A stretch of DNA of 64,000 nt from positions 186,001 to 250,000 of the forward strand of contig JAFEMH010001482.1 of assembly GCA_022495995.1 (NCBI GenBank), in the 5' to 3' direction. Source of the stretch: Adenophora triphylla var. japonica (lineage: Eukaryota > Streptophyta > Magnoliopsida > Asterales > Campanulaceae). The notes beneath the pieces are model-generated. The model searched no databases, had not been told where the DNA came from, and saw only the letters and a list, made by a program, of their open reading frames with translations. The position numbers were made by a program, and so were the translations under genes. Positions 33,849 to 46,019 of this stretch are shown here, piece by piece. Each line of letters opens with the position of its first letter. The stretch's first letter is position 1.

Positions 33849-36167
33849 ATGCCCGGATTAGATCCAAACATTGTAGAACACCGGATTCCCTTGAATCTCG
33901 AGGTTAAGCCCATCAAGCAAAAGCTATGCCGAATCAAGCCAGAATGGTCTTTACAAGTCAAGGAAGAGATCGAGAAGATGCTCCGCGTCGGCTTCATCAG
34001 GGTGATCGAGTACCCCACATGGCTCTCCAATATAGTTACGGTCACCAAGGCCAATGGAAAAGTGCGCTGCTGCGTGGACTTCCGAGATCTCAACAAAGCA
34101 AGTCCCAAGGACGATTTTTCACTACCCAACATCGACATGTTGGTAGACACTACAGCCAATTTCGAAGTCAAGTCCTTCGTGGACGGGTTTGCCGGCTACA
34201 ATCAAATCAAGATGGCCGAGGAAAATCAAGAAAAGACAGCTTTCACAACCCCCTGGCGAACCTACTGCTACACAGTAATGCCGTTCGGACTAAAGAACGC
34301 TGGGGCTACCTACCAACGGGCAGCAACCGCCCTCTTCCACGATATGATCCACAAAGAGATCGAAGTGTACGTCGATGACATGATCGTCCACTCAAAGGGA
34401 TCAGATGGACAACACCTCACAGACTTGAGAAAGTTCTTCAATCGCCTCCGAAAATACTCAATGAGGTTAAACCCTGCCAAATGCATATTTGGGGTCAGCC
34501 GAGGCAAGGTCTTGGGATACATGGTAACCGAGAGAGGCATCGAAGTTGATCCTCAAAAGATCAAGGCCATCATCGAAATGAGACCACCGCAAACTCAAAC
34601 AGAGGTGAAAAGTTTCATGGGCCGCCTGCAGTATATCAGCCGTTTCGTCAACCAATTGACCTCCATGTGCGAGCCAATCGTCAAACTGATGAAGAAAAAT
34701 GCCAACGTCGAATGTAACTCAGAATGCCAAGATGACTTTGAAGAAATAAAGGCGTACCTTATGAGTCCTCCGATTCTCTGTCATCCCCATGAGGAGAAAC
34801 CACTATTGCTATACCTAACTGTGACCGACACCGCAGTTGGGGCCATGCTCTGTCAAGAAAAGAAAGAGTCACGAGTCGAGAACGCCATCTACTTCGTTAG
34901 TCGAAAGTTTCAAGGCAGCGAACTCAACTACTCAGCTCTCGAGAAAACCTGTGCAGCTCTGGTATGGGTTGTAGGAAAATTACGGCACTACATGCAGTCG
35001 CACACGGTACACTTGGTTTCCAAAATAAACCCAGTCAAATACCTCTTCAACAAACCATCTCTGTCAATGAGGCTCGCCAAATGGTCTTTCTTCCTAGCGG
35101 AGTTTGATATCAAGTACGTGAACCAAAAGTCAATCAAGGGACGGGCAATGGCTGAACAACTGGCTGACTTCCCAACCGACGAGGCTCGAGGCCCTGAACC
35201 ACAATTTCCAGACGAAGGAATCTTCGCACTCGAAGGCGAAAATCGGTGGCAACTGTTCTTCGATGGAGCAGCCAACAAAAGAGGAAACGACATCGGTATG
35301 CTCTTGGTCGATCCCAAGGACGAACACACCCCAACCGCCATAAAGCTCAATTTCGAGGTAACCAACAATGCCGCCGAATACGAAGCCTGCGCTGCCGGAC
35401 TACAGGCCGCACTCGAAAGGAATGTCCAGAAACTCGAGGTCTATGGGGACTCAGCCCTGATCATCAACCAAGTTTCCAACAAGTGGAAAACCATAGACCC
35501 AGGCTTGCAAAAATACCACGCCTGCATGGAAGACCTCATCACACAATTCGAAGAGGTCACCTTCCACTACTTGCCGAGAGACCGAAACTGGTTTGCAGAT
35601 GCCTTAGCCACCTTGGCTTCACTCGTGAAAATCCCTGAGGGAAAAGCAATCAAGCCCTTTAAAGTCGGACGAAAGGAAATTCCTGCCTACTGTTACGAGA
35701 TCGGACCAGAGCCCAAGCCCATCAATGAGCCATGGTACAACCAGATCTTCCAATACCTCAAGAGCGGGGAAACCGCCTTCATGAACGAAGAAGGTCAACG
35801 CAGGGAAGGAGCCAAAGCCAAGAGCATCATGGCCCTAAAATGCCTCGTCTCTCACTTCGTCATCCTTGGGGACATGCTATACAAGAAACGCTACCAAGGA
35901 CCACTCCTACGCTGCATCAGCCAGGAAGAAGCAAACGAGCTCATGAACGAAGTCCACAATGGGGCTTGCGGTCCCCACATGAACGCCAGAGCCCTGATGC
36001 AAATCATTCTCAGGATGGGCTACTACTGGATTTCCATGGAGGCAGACTGCATCCACTTTGTCCGAAGCTGCGACAAGTGTCAACGGTTCTCCAACCTCAA
36101 TCACCTACCCCCCTCACGACCTCTACTGCATGACTACACCCTGGCCCTTCGCCACTTGGGGAATTGA
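33849..36167 (+). pseudogene. E3 RT, RNase H, second RNase H and integrase start
   Basis: A 772-codon frame. RT has FVDGFAGYNQIKMAEE at residues 110-125 and YVDD at 174-177. The first RNase H (about residues 315-440) lacks the usual first aspartate region (LLLYLTVTDTAVGAM). The second, archaeal-type RNase H (468-590) keeps Asp472, Glu510/512, Asp534 and Asp584. The integrase zinc finger has His703, His710, Cys741 and Cys744. The frame is lost at a run of six C at 36108-36113, so integrase continues in another frame. It is the best-preserved pol in the window and diagnostic of the Tat lineage. Confidence 0.93.
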
Positions 36168-37005
36168 CGTCATTGGGAAAATTGCTCTGCCAGGCAGCAA
36201 CGGTCACGAGTTTATCTTAGTGGCCACCGACTACTTCACCAAATGGGTCGAAGCCAAGTCTTACAAGGTACTCACCTCCAAGAAAGTCGGGCATTTCCTC
36301 AGGGAAAACATCATCTGCCGATACGGCATCCCGAACGAGGTCATATCAGACAACGGCTCCCACTTCGAAGGGGAATGCGACAGATTGCTGGCCGAATTCA
36401 AGATCACACACCACAAGTCTTCTCCCTACCGGCCACAAACAAATGGCGCCGTAGAAGCAGCAAACAAAACTCTCGAACAGATCATCCGAAAAATGACCAC
36501 CCGAGGACGAGATTGGCCCGAGAAGCTGCACCTTGCACTTTGGGGCTACCGAACATCAGTCAGAACGGCCACGGGAGAAACTCCATTCGCCCTGACATAC
36601 GGGATGGAAGCAGTCCTCCCCATTGAATTGGAAATTCCCTCACTCCGAGTGCTGCTGGAAAATGACATCAACGAAGTCGAATGGCTCCGAAGCCGACACG
36701 ACGAATTGGCTCTGCTAGACGAGCGACGACTAAAGGCCATGAAACACGTCTGAGCCTACCAAAGCAGAATGGCTAGAGCTTTCGACAAGAAATTCAAGTC
36801 CCGAGACATCAGGGAAGGCGACCTTGTACTCAAAGAAAAGCCTCCCACTCGAACCAACCCACAGGGAAAATGGGAACCAACATGGATCGGCCCTTTCGTG
36901 GTTCAAAAGATCTTCTCCGGAGGTGCCATGAAGCTGACAGACCTAGACGGCAATCCATTCATGAATCCAGTCAACGGAAGCAAACTCCGCAGATACTTCG
37001 CCTAA
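36114..37005 (+). pseudogene. E3 integrase core and C-terminus
   Basis: Integrase core with WGIDVIGK, ISDNGSHFEGE and GAVEAANKTLE, so D, D and E are present. A TGA at 36751-36753 interrupts it, after which the same frame runs on from GCC to MARAFDKKFKSRD and ends GSKLRRYFA at 37005. There is no chromodomain, as expected for Tat elements. Its inactivation depends on one frameshift before it and one nonsense codon. Confidence 0.92.
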
Positions 37006-37047
37006 AGAAGAACAATTGTGCATCTCTTGGCACTCCATATAGTGTCG

Positions 37048-37108
37048 AACTACGCAGACCTGAGCCCTCTAGTCCAGGGGAACGTAGGCAACATTAATTG
37101 GTCCGGTC
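37048..37108. other. E3 conserved block between converging genes
   Basis: Reverse complement matches E2 18729-18799 and E4 60601-60673: GACCGGACC, GTTGCCTACGTTCCCC, GGGCTCAGGTCTGCGTAGTT. It is slightly shortened in the middle. The rest of 37006-37842 has A-rich tracts (37317-37380) and no gene that I can support. Confidence 0.6.
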
Positions 37109-37842
37109 TAAAAACACACAAAAAAGTCAAAAGTTTGAATGTCGATCAAGACCTCCATCAAGCTACGCACTTTTCAAGAGCACGCCCCCAACGTCGCCTT
37201 GACCAAGTCAAACGACGGCGGCAACATCAAAGGACATCCGGAGGTCACTCAACGTCAAACGACTGACCTATGTCTACTTCCAAGCCAGGGGCTTGTCTTC
37301 GCCCTCACGCGCTTCAAAAAAAAAAAAAAGAGCTCGAGCAAGGGCTCTCAAAAAAATATAATAATAAATAAAAAAAGCTCAAGCAAAAGCTGCGAAATTG
37401 AGGTCAAGAGCCCGACGCCAACAAACAAGAGGCAAGGAAGCTACGGAAATGACCGTCAAAACGACTTGTCAGGGGATCATTCAACCTCTCAGCCAAACAC
37501 AAAGCCCTAGTAAAAGGGATTGCCATCAAGGTCCAGGCTGCTTCAGTCTGCAAATGCAACAGAAAAGTCCAAAGATGGACGCCATCAAGGTGCACAAAAG
37601 AAACAAAAAAGCGAACAAGAGATCTTGCGTCTCGACAAAGCTTTAAAAGTAAATCACAAATCACTAACGGTTACAACATTTCTTGATGAGTTTAAGCACG
37701 GTCTACTCTCAAATTCACAACATGCTAAAAGACAGCTTAATACATTTAACAAATAATGTGTTTGCAATGCAATGAATGGATACCTAGGAGGTCATTCCGC
37801 ACTATCTGCGCTTGTCCCCTCGCCATTCTTCCCTTTCTTCCC

Positions 37843-39313
37843 TCATCCCCGGCGAGTCTTCTTTCGCTCCACGCGAGCCAACTCTGCGTCTCTCAGTCCG
37901 AGATCAGGGGTCCTCCCTGTAGAGTCAAACAATCCAACAGCTCTCAGGGCTTCATTCGCCCGTGCTTCAGCTCGAATCTCCTCCCTGCGAGTCTGCAAAA
38001 GAAGACCGCTCCCCGTCAGACGGTCAACTCTGGTCTCGTAGTCAAACAAAGTGTCTCCCGTAACATCCTGAGGGTTAGACCAGGCTTCGGCACTCCTAAG
38101 GCAATAGCTACTACGGCAATCGGGCCCCAGAATCGCTCCACGCCTGCTCCCCAAAGCCACTTGGGACTGCCCAACACGCTGCTCATACCAAGCCAGGTAA
38201 TGGGTTGTCAATACGACACTCTCCCGACGTCTAAGGAGCACCACCTGAGGGAAAGCGGAGTACTTCCATACCCTCAGAAAATACAGAAGAACACCTGAAG
38301 CCGCCATACAAAGAGGAATTACCTCCGCAGTAGCAAGGTCATCCCAGCCCAACAAAGGCTCCTGCTTTATCCCAAACTGCCGGAAACAAGCAACGGAATA
38401 TAGAAGGAGGACCAAGACAAACCGGGAACTCGACAACATAGGACCCTTCCCGCAAGGCCCTCCTAGTCTCGATACCCCAAAGGAACCCACCAACGGATCT
38501 CGATGTGTACCAAGATGTGCCATCCATCTTTCCCAAAGTGCATCGATCCATATCCAATACAAGAGGTCGCCGAGCAAACGACCACGGGCTAAACGACGTC
38601 GGAGCCTCGGGCATGGCCTGAAGTCTCTCTCGCAGCCACAAGGTGAGCAAAGCGGGGCTTCCCCCTCTCATGAACCAAACCCCAGTCGCCAGACGGTCAA
38701 TACCATGAAGAGTCTCCCCGAGCACCAACGGGACAATATCCTCTCCAGCTCTGCAGTGCCCAACCACATCTAGCAAAGCGCCATCGCAAACACCAAGGGA
38801 GCTGACCATGAAAAGCGTCGCTATCACACACAAGGCAAATGCATCCCACGAGACATCACTCTCATCATCAATCATGAACCGCTCCGGCAGCGCAGAAATG
38901 TCAATATGACCCGAATCAAGGATCATGCCCTGCACTTCTCCCAACGAAGTACGAAGAAAGCGTGCAAGCTTCACACTCACGGCAGCACCGCCAATCAAAG
39001 GAAGCGAGATGGCCTCCACCTCCGGTCCTCCAATTAAAGCCCGAAAATCCTCAAAGGTGGGCACCATTTCATTGTAGGAGAAGCAATACACATGCCTCCT
39101 AACATCCCAGAACTTCACGGCAGCCCGCAACAAATCCCAATCAGGAACCAACTCCTTAAAAGACCAAACCGAGTAAAGTCGAAACCTTACCTCGAAAGCC
39201 CGCCTCTGATGCCTCATACGGCGTCGCATCCACGTTTTCAGCTGCTCAAGGAAGTGTGCTTGCCGCTCCTGCGAAAGCCTTGGCAAAATTCTGGGAACAT
39301 ACGAAGAATCCAT
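37843..39313 (-). pseudogene. E3 antisense ORF2
   Basis: Minus-strand gene in two frames, 39313-38339 and 38577-37843, joined by a frameshift near 38340-38440. It has LVPDWDLLRAAVKFWDVRRH, FSYNEMVPTFEDFRALIGG and CRAGEDIVPLVLGETLHGID, all matching E2. The C-terminal end is basic (ARVERKKTRRG). The N-terminus starts MDSSYVPRILPRL and is arginine-rich (WMRRRMRHQRRAFE). It lies tail to tail with pol. The copia element inserted 68 bp upstream of its ATG, separating it from its promoter palindromes at 49994-50038. Possibly DUF7745-like; function unknown. Confidence 0.7.
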
Positions 39314-39381
39314 GGCAAAAATGGAGGTTCCTAGAGAAAATGGGGAAGAAAGCTCGAAAATGGCTGCAAATGGGGAGTGGG

Positions 39382-40877
39382 TGTTGGTCCCAAAGGTGGC
39401 AACAAGGGTGAAAATACAGCTAGAGGGGGGGTGAATAGCTGTATTAAAATTTTTCGCCCTCTTTTAAAAACTAAACCTCTTGCTTACAAGATCCTCTTGC
39501 AGTTGATAATAGACTGCAAGTGAAAGTGTAAAATGCACAGCGGAATATTTAGAGTTACAAAGTGGTTTTGATAGAGGAGGTTTGTAAAGCGGTTTTAACA
39601 AAGTAGTTGGTACGTGCGGTTTACAAACAAGTGAGGTTTTGACAATGTTAACTCCAAACACTATTTCACAATAATGGATATCTAAATAAAGATCTAACAG
39701 AGACAACGATAGATAATTAGTAAGCACAAGAAATATAATTGCAGAAAGTAAGAACACGCTATTTGGAGTGGTTCAATCGATAAACGATCTACGTCCACTA
39801 CCAAGATGGTTAGTCTTGGATTTCTAAGAGAGATTTTATATTAAGTATTTGAGAGATTACAAAGTACAATAATATCTTTTCTATGAAGAACAAATCCAAA
39901 ACTATAACCAGTGTATCTCAAGTGTTTAATCTATGTGATTAGAACAAATGAGGTATGTGTGTGAGAACAAGATCAAGGCTCTTTAAATCTGTGAGATGTA
40001 GAGCACAATGATTCTTGAAAGTGTTAAGGCTTGATTTCTGGCCGGGAATATTTCTTGAAGTTTGAAGATGAAGATTCAAAGGGTTGAATAATTTCTGGGC
40101 GTAGCTTCACTTCTATGAACACAAAGAATTTCTCACTTTTTCAAGCAATCTTCAAATGGTGAAGATTAGGGGTATTTATACCCAAGCATCCAAAATGTAG
40201 CCGTTGGACACAAATTTGAAGGACAAGACTTGATGCTTTCTTATTGGACCACAAAGAACCACTTTTGTCCTTTGGTACGGTAGTTGCAGATAAAGCCGAT
40301 AATGCTCCACCGCAAGCAATGAGGTTTGGACACTGTCACCTTTTCAAGATCCTTGCAGTCTTCTCCGACTTTGAATCACGTGACAAGATAAGGTGGTTGA
40401 CATTGGATATTGCTGATGTGGATCACAAAGTCAAAGAGCGGTTCACTTCAAGTTTCAATCAATGGGGCGGTTCTGGAGTATGAGCGGTTTGACAAGTGCG
40501 GTTGGTAACTCCAGTGAGGTTGCAAAGTGCGGTTGATAATGAGCTGCAAGGTGCGGTTCATCATAGGGCGGTTGCACTTGAGTAGTTCAAGAGTAGTTTC
40601 AAACAAAGGATTTCACCAAGCAAATGCTAAGGGCGGTTTTGCTAGGGCGGTTCCAAAGAAGCGGTTTGAAACTTCTGAACTGCAACTCTCAATTCCAATG
40701 AGTCTTGTGCCAGTCTTCAAGCCTAAATTTAACCTAATCTATAAAATGGACTTAACTAAAAAATTGAAGTCTAAGCTTCATTACATAGGGTCCTAAAGTC
40801 CTTAAAATAGACAGGAGGTTATGGTATCAATCAAATCTAATACAAAAATAGGAGGGTTAAAACATGCATACCCAACA
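39382..40877 (-). repeat. Copia 3' LTR
   Basis: 1496 bp, TGTTGGTCCC to CATACCCAACA, nearly identical to 48440-49938. The hexamer GCGGTT occurs about twelve times on the plus strand, ten of them in 40438-40665. An 89-residue ORF at 40527-40796 is repeated in the other LTR and is not supported as a gene. Confidence 0.95.
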
Positions 40878-40888
40878 ATCTCCCCCTA
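40878..40888 (-). other. Copia polypurine tract
   Basis: Reads TAGGGGGAGAT on the element strand, directly before the 3' LTR. This is the usual purine tract form for plant copia elements. Confidence 0.85.
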
Positions 40889-41738
40889 TTTGATTGATGC
40901 CATTACCTACTATAACTTAAAGCAAACATTGTACTTGGTAAAAACATGTCCATAAGAATTAATCATGGTAAATCATGTCCCAAGTTAATGCACACACTTA
41001 GCTTAAGCTATAGATTTCTATACTTTCTAAGAGAAAAAAATTACAATATGGAAAGTAGAGAAATGCATTCAAGCACTTAAGAAATATGAGTTTAAGTTCA
41101 AAGTGCGGTTTAAACTGAATGTTTAAACATCAATTCAAAATAGTGATTTTTAAGTTAGAAAATATTTGAATGAGGTTTAAATACCATATGAGGTTTCATT
41201 GTTCTACAAACAAGCAGTTTGATATGAACAAGGTTTTTGGAACCATGATGCAATTTCCATTAATTCCTCAGGCGGTTACAAAAAGGAATGAAAGAAAATT
41301 ACAGGTTGCAAAAAAACAAAAGTTGGACTAAAGGAAATACAAAGAGGGTGCGGTCCAACAACAAAAGAGTTTATAAAAAATTACGAGCAAAAGCGGTTCT
41401 AAGGTTGGTGCGGTTCTTCACCTTGCCGCCGCCGCGGTTGGTTGATCTCTCGGGTTCCTTGCAAGATTTGAGGCAGAGGTTTCGTACTTCAAAGATTTTC
41501 TAATTCTTCTCACCTCATCTCGCGGTCCTTCCTTGAGCGGTTACCAATCTCTCTAGGATATTTGCTTGAGCATCAATTTTGAGATTGGCATCGAGAGACG
41601 CCTTTGGAATTATCGACACTTGATCGATAGCTCACCAATTGAGGTTTGAAAGGAGGAGTTCAAAGAATTGAACAAGGTGTGAATCTCCCCCGAACCGTGC
41701 TGGTCCGAGCAGAGATAGCTTCAGCCATGGGATCAAGA
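40889..41738 (-). other. Copia 3' noncoding region
   Basis: No supportable gene. Rich in GCGGTT and GAGGTT words, otherwise A/T-rich. Confidence 0.6.
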
Positions 41739-42670
41739 TCAACAAATCACTTGTATGGAGGATTTTAATTCATTGATCGTGGCTTCAAGTTTAGTAGTGA
41801 ATCCTATCTTGATGTTTTCAAGGCGGTCATTAAATTCATCCTTGATAGTATTCAACTTGGCAAATGCATCATCATTCAAGGAATTGGTGTTGACCTCCAT
41901 CGAGGATTTGACACTATCAATTTCACCAAGAATATTAGTCTCAACCGCATCTCGAGAGGTTTGAGTATCTTGAGTATGAAGCGGTTGGGAATTGGCGGTT
42001 TTGAGGAATTCAGCCTGGAGGGAATCAAAGGCGGTTTTGGAGGCGGCTGAGAGTTGAGAAATCATTTCTTTGAGGTCAGAGTCTCCAAATGATTGGATTT
42101 GAATGATACCTTCAGATAACTCCTTCTTGAAATTTTCAAAGCAAGAGTCACCGAGGCTTTAACAATGTTTGCAATATCCTTCTCCCCCTTAATGGCATCA
42201 AGTCTCTGAGCAAAACTCTTTAAGGAGTTCTTATGATCAGCCATTTGTAGGGTTTGAGAGGCAATCAGATGGGACTGAGATTCAGCAAGTTTGTGAAGGG
42301 AGCGGTTGGAAGCTTCAAGGGAGGCATTGGAAGCGGTTAGCTTGACAATGTGTCCTTGGTTTATCAGGAGTTGGGACTGAATAAGATGAAGGGTGGAAAG
42401 GATTTGGGAGTAGTCAGAGGGTGGAGGAGCGGTTGATGATGAGGGAATAAAAGTGAAGGCAGGGGGCGGTTCAGAGTAGGTAGGAGGAGCGGTTGAAGGG
42501 ATTTGGGAAAGGAGGGTTTGAAAAATACGTGAGGCAGGAATTGTATAGGGAGATGAGGTTGGAGTTGAGATGGGTAGAGTTGGAGGTAAGGTTAAAGGGG
42601 CGGTTGAGATAGGAGCGATTGGGATAGGGGCGGTTGAGATAGGGGCGGTTGAAAGTTTTCAATAAGACAT
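41739..42670 (-). pseudogene. Copia extra 3' ORF remains (proline-rich plus coiled coil)
   Basis: On the minus strand a proline/threonine-rich stretch with APIST-type repeats (about 42600-42660) runs into a helical region with heptad-like hydrophobics (about 42060-42350). A frame change near 42150 leads to a second helical piece (41742-42065). Sireviruses often carry an envelope-like ORF after pol, and this is in the right place. No clear signal peptide, membrane span or fusion motif is seen, so the identity is uncertain. It could instead be a captured coiled-coil protein. Confidence 0.4.
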
Positions 42671-42715
42671 ACAACCTAAACTCAACACACAAGTTAGTCA
42701 ATAAAAAGTATGGAA

Positions 42716-44319
42716 TCATTTAAGTTCAAGCATACCCATTTCTCCTCTGAGGAAGGAAAACCTCTTGGAGTCAAGAGCCTTGGTGAGGATGTCAGCAATC
42801 TGATTATCTGTCCCCACATACTCTAAATGGATATTCCTCTTCCCCACATGGTCTTTGAGGAAATGATACTTGATATCAATGTGCTTGGTCTTGGAATGCA
42901 TGACAGGGTTGTTGGAGACTGAAATTGTTGAAGTGTTGTCACACATGATAGGGCAATTCCCTTCATGGATTCCATAGTCCACCAACTGCTGCTTCATCCA
43001 AAGGATTTGACAAGAATAACTACCAAAGCAATATACTCACCTCTGTGGTAGACACCGAAACCGAAGCTTGCTTCTTGCTGGCCCAAGCAACTAGTCTATT
43101 TCCAAGGAAATGACAAGTACCACTAGTGCTTTTCCTGTCAATAGTACAAGCTGCATAATCTGCATCTGAATAACCTACAAGGTCGAAGTTCGAATCTTTG
43201 GAATACCAAAGTCCAAGGTTAGTGGTTCCAGATAAATAGCGGATTATACGCTTGATCGCAATAAGATGTGCTTCTCTAGGATCTCGCTTGGTAGCGAGCA
43301 CATACACGTACACTAAACATGATATCGGGCCTACTAGCAGTTAAGTAAAGTAATGAGCCGATCATACCTCGATATAAAGTCTGATCAACTTTCTTACCTT
43401 TGAGATCCTTATCTAGCTTATTGCCGGTGGCCATTGGAGTATCATAAGCTTTAGCATTTTCTAATCCAAACTTCTTTATCAACTCCTTGGTGTATTTGGC
43501 TTGACTGAGGAAAATACCTTCTTCGCATTGCTTGATTTGAAGCCCGAGGAAGAATGTTAATTCTCCCATCATGCTCATCTCAAACTTGCTTTTCATTAGC
43601 TTCTCGAAACGCTTACAAAGCAACTCATTAGTAGAACCAAAAATAATATCATCAACATAAATTTGAACAAGTAAAGTATGCTCATTATATTTGGCAATAA
43701 AAAGAGTTGTATCAATTTTATCGCGTTTAAATCCTTTTTCTAGTAAAAATTTAGAAAGAGTCTCATACCATGCCCTTGGAGCTTGCTTAAGTCCATACAA
43801 AGCTTTTTGGAGTTTGTAGACATGATTGGGAAATTTGGAGTCTTCAAATCCAGGAGGTTGGGCAACATACACGGTTTCTTGTAGTTCGCCGTTGAGGAAA
43901 GCACTCTTCACGTCCATTTGATATAACTTGAAATGCTTGAAAGAGGCGTAGGCTAAGAAAATCCTAATAGCTTCCAATCTTGCAACTGGAGCAAAGGTTT
44001 CATCATAATCAATTCCTTCTTCTTGCCTATATCCTTGTGCAACCAACCTTGCTTTATTCCTAGTGATACTTCCATTCTCGTCCATCTTATTCCTAAATAC
44101 CCACTTAGTTCCTATCACTCCTTGATCCTGAGGTCTAGGCACCAAAGTCCAGACCTTGCATCTTTCAAACTGGTTGAGTTCTTCTTGCATAGCAACAACC
44201 CAACTGGAATCTTGGAGTGCTTCATCAATCTTCTTGGGTTCAACTTGAGATAAAAGAGAAGTATGCTCGTCATAATTTGATCTCCTTGTTTGAACACCGG
44301 AAAACAGATCACCAATCAC
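42716..44319 (-). pseudogene. Copia reverse transcriptase and RNase H
   Basis: RT in 44319-43276 carries [33 protein letters not shown] and the catalytic YVDD of [10 protein letters not shown]. It runs on to a frame break near 43300. RNase H continues in 43313-43020 (GYSDADYA) and, after another frame change near 43010, in 42997-42716 (CDNTSTISVSNNP, HIDIKYHFLKDHV). Synthesis and RNA removal would be its roles. RT itself looks complete over its core, but two frameshifts split the RNase H. Confidence 0.92.
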
Positions 44320-44452
44320 ATTTGTGAGGGGGTGACCGCCGACTTCACGAACCTCCGGTAAGTCCGGTTGGATTGAGGTTTGTCAAGATCTTCAATTGGA
44401 ACATCGTTAGATCCTTCAAATAAGTCATGGAATGTAAGTTGACGAAGAGGTT

Positions 44453-45701
44453 CTATAAGCCGGATAGGGAATTCCTAACTTCATCTTCCTTGCAGGTTGC
44501 ATCCTGGAGAGGGATCTTCGATGCGGTTTCAAAATTGCGGTTTTGGGGAATTTCAGTTGAGGGAGCTGGATTTTGCGGTTGAGGTTCAGGTTCGGTTTGA
44601 GATGGTTCACCTGGTTCATTATGCTCAACAAAATCATCAACAACATTTGGAGCCAAATGTGGCTCAAGGAGAGAATGCTCATCAAAAGTAGCATGGACAG
44701 ACTCTACTATTTTTAAACTAGTTTTATTGAAAACACGAAAAGCTTTAGAATGTTTAGCATACCCAACAAAAATACCTTCATCGGCCTTGGCTCCGAATTT
44801 ACCTCTATTTTCTCTTCCGTTGTAGAGGACAAAGCATTTGCAGCCAAAGATCTTGAAGAATGCAATGTTGGGGGTTCTTCCTCGCCAAAGCTCATAGGGA
44901 GTCTTATTATAGGTTTTGTTGATGAGGGAGCGGTTTTGAGTGAAGCATGCGGTATTGATTGCTTCACCCAAAATACCGAGGTAGCTTCGCTTCGATATCA
45001 TTGTCTTTCCAAATTTCAATCAACGTCCTATTCTTCCTTTCCACAACCCCATTTTGTTGTGGAACACCTGTGGAAAAATTGTGATCAATCCCATGGTCAT
45101 CACAATACCGAGCAACACCGTTGTTCTTAAATTCTGTTTCATTATCTCGATCGAACACTAACGATGTCATCTTCTTTTTGAGTTTGGAGCCGTCTGAAGA
45201 GTGCGGTGAGAATCTCATAACAATCATCTTTGGAAATCATCATCTCAACCCACGTATATCTTGAATAATCATCCACCACCACTAAGGTATATCTATTTCC
45301 TCCAATGCTGGCAGTGGTTACAGGTCCAAACAAATCTATGTGAAGCAGTTGTAAGCATCTTGAAGTTGAAGGAGCGGTCTTGCCGGTGAAAGACGACGCG
45401 GATCGCTACTGCCGGCATGCACCGCATTTCTCAGATGGTGGTCAGCCACTTTAGGTAAACCACGAACGAGGTTTTCCCTACCAATCTTTGCAAGATACTT
45501 GAAGTTCAAGTGGCTCAACCTCTTGTGCCATAGCCAACTATTTTCGCTCACATTCTTAGCTACAAAACAGAGATTAGTAATACTACATGCAGAATTTAGA
45601 TCAATAATGTAAATATTACTCTTACGAATCCCTGTGAGTAGGGTGACGCCGGAAATGCTATCTTTGATAAAGCAATTTGATGACGTGAAGTTGCAAAGCA
45701 T
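44453..45701 (-). pseudogene. Copia integrase
   Basis: The pre-integrase domain (WLWHKRLSHLNFKYLAKIG) is in 45701-45336. Core pieces are 45333-45142 (VVVDDYSRYTWVE), then 45227-44964 (ETEFKNNGVARYCDDHGIDH and VPQQNGVVERKNRTL). The C-terminal domain with TPYELWRGRTPNIAFFKIFG is in 45019-44453. The usual asparagine-glycine after the second aspartate reads asparagine-glutamate here. The zinc-finger cysteines after the pre-integrase domain are lost by a frameshift near 45410. At least three frame changes occur, so it is inactive. Confidence 0.88.
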
Positions 45702-45849
45702 TCCTTTGTCGCAAAATTGAGAAATTGAAAGGAGGTTGTGCTTGAGTCCATCGACAAGAGAAACCTTCTCAATAGTTAGGTTTCCTCTCCTTAGAACACC
45801 ATATCCAATGGTCTTGCCTTTGTTGTTGTCACCAAAGGTTACAGATGGA

Positions 45850-45960
45850 CCACTTGCTTCACCGACATCTTCAAGTAATGATCTATCTCCGAGTCATATG
45901 TCTTGAGCAGCCACCGTCAAGATACCATTCATTATCCTTGGAGTGACCAGCCATGAAGCA
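45850..45960 (-). pseudogene. Copia protease fragment
   Basis: The minus strand reads WYLDGGCSRHMT (Asp codon at 45916-45918). Copia proteases normally have D-S-G at this point, so the serine is replaced. An extra base at about 45889-45891 shifts the frame right after this motif. Confidence 0.7.
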
Positions 45961-46019
45961 GAGGACCTGAAATGTAAACATTAAGAACGAGGTCCCCCTT
46001 TATTCCTTGGGTCCCGAAG

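Noticed and set aside
33849..34378. Alternative-frame ORFs inside E3 pol (for example 33926-34378, 35246-35638, 36243-36626)
   Set aside because: Shadows of the pol frame; they are arginine- and glutamine-rich and lack any domain.
40527..40796. 89-residue ORF in the copia LTR, repeated at 49588-49857
   Set aside because: Identical because LTRs are duplicated; no known domain and full of GCGGTT-derived residues.
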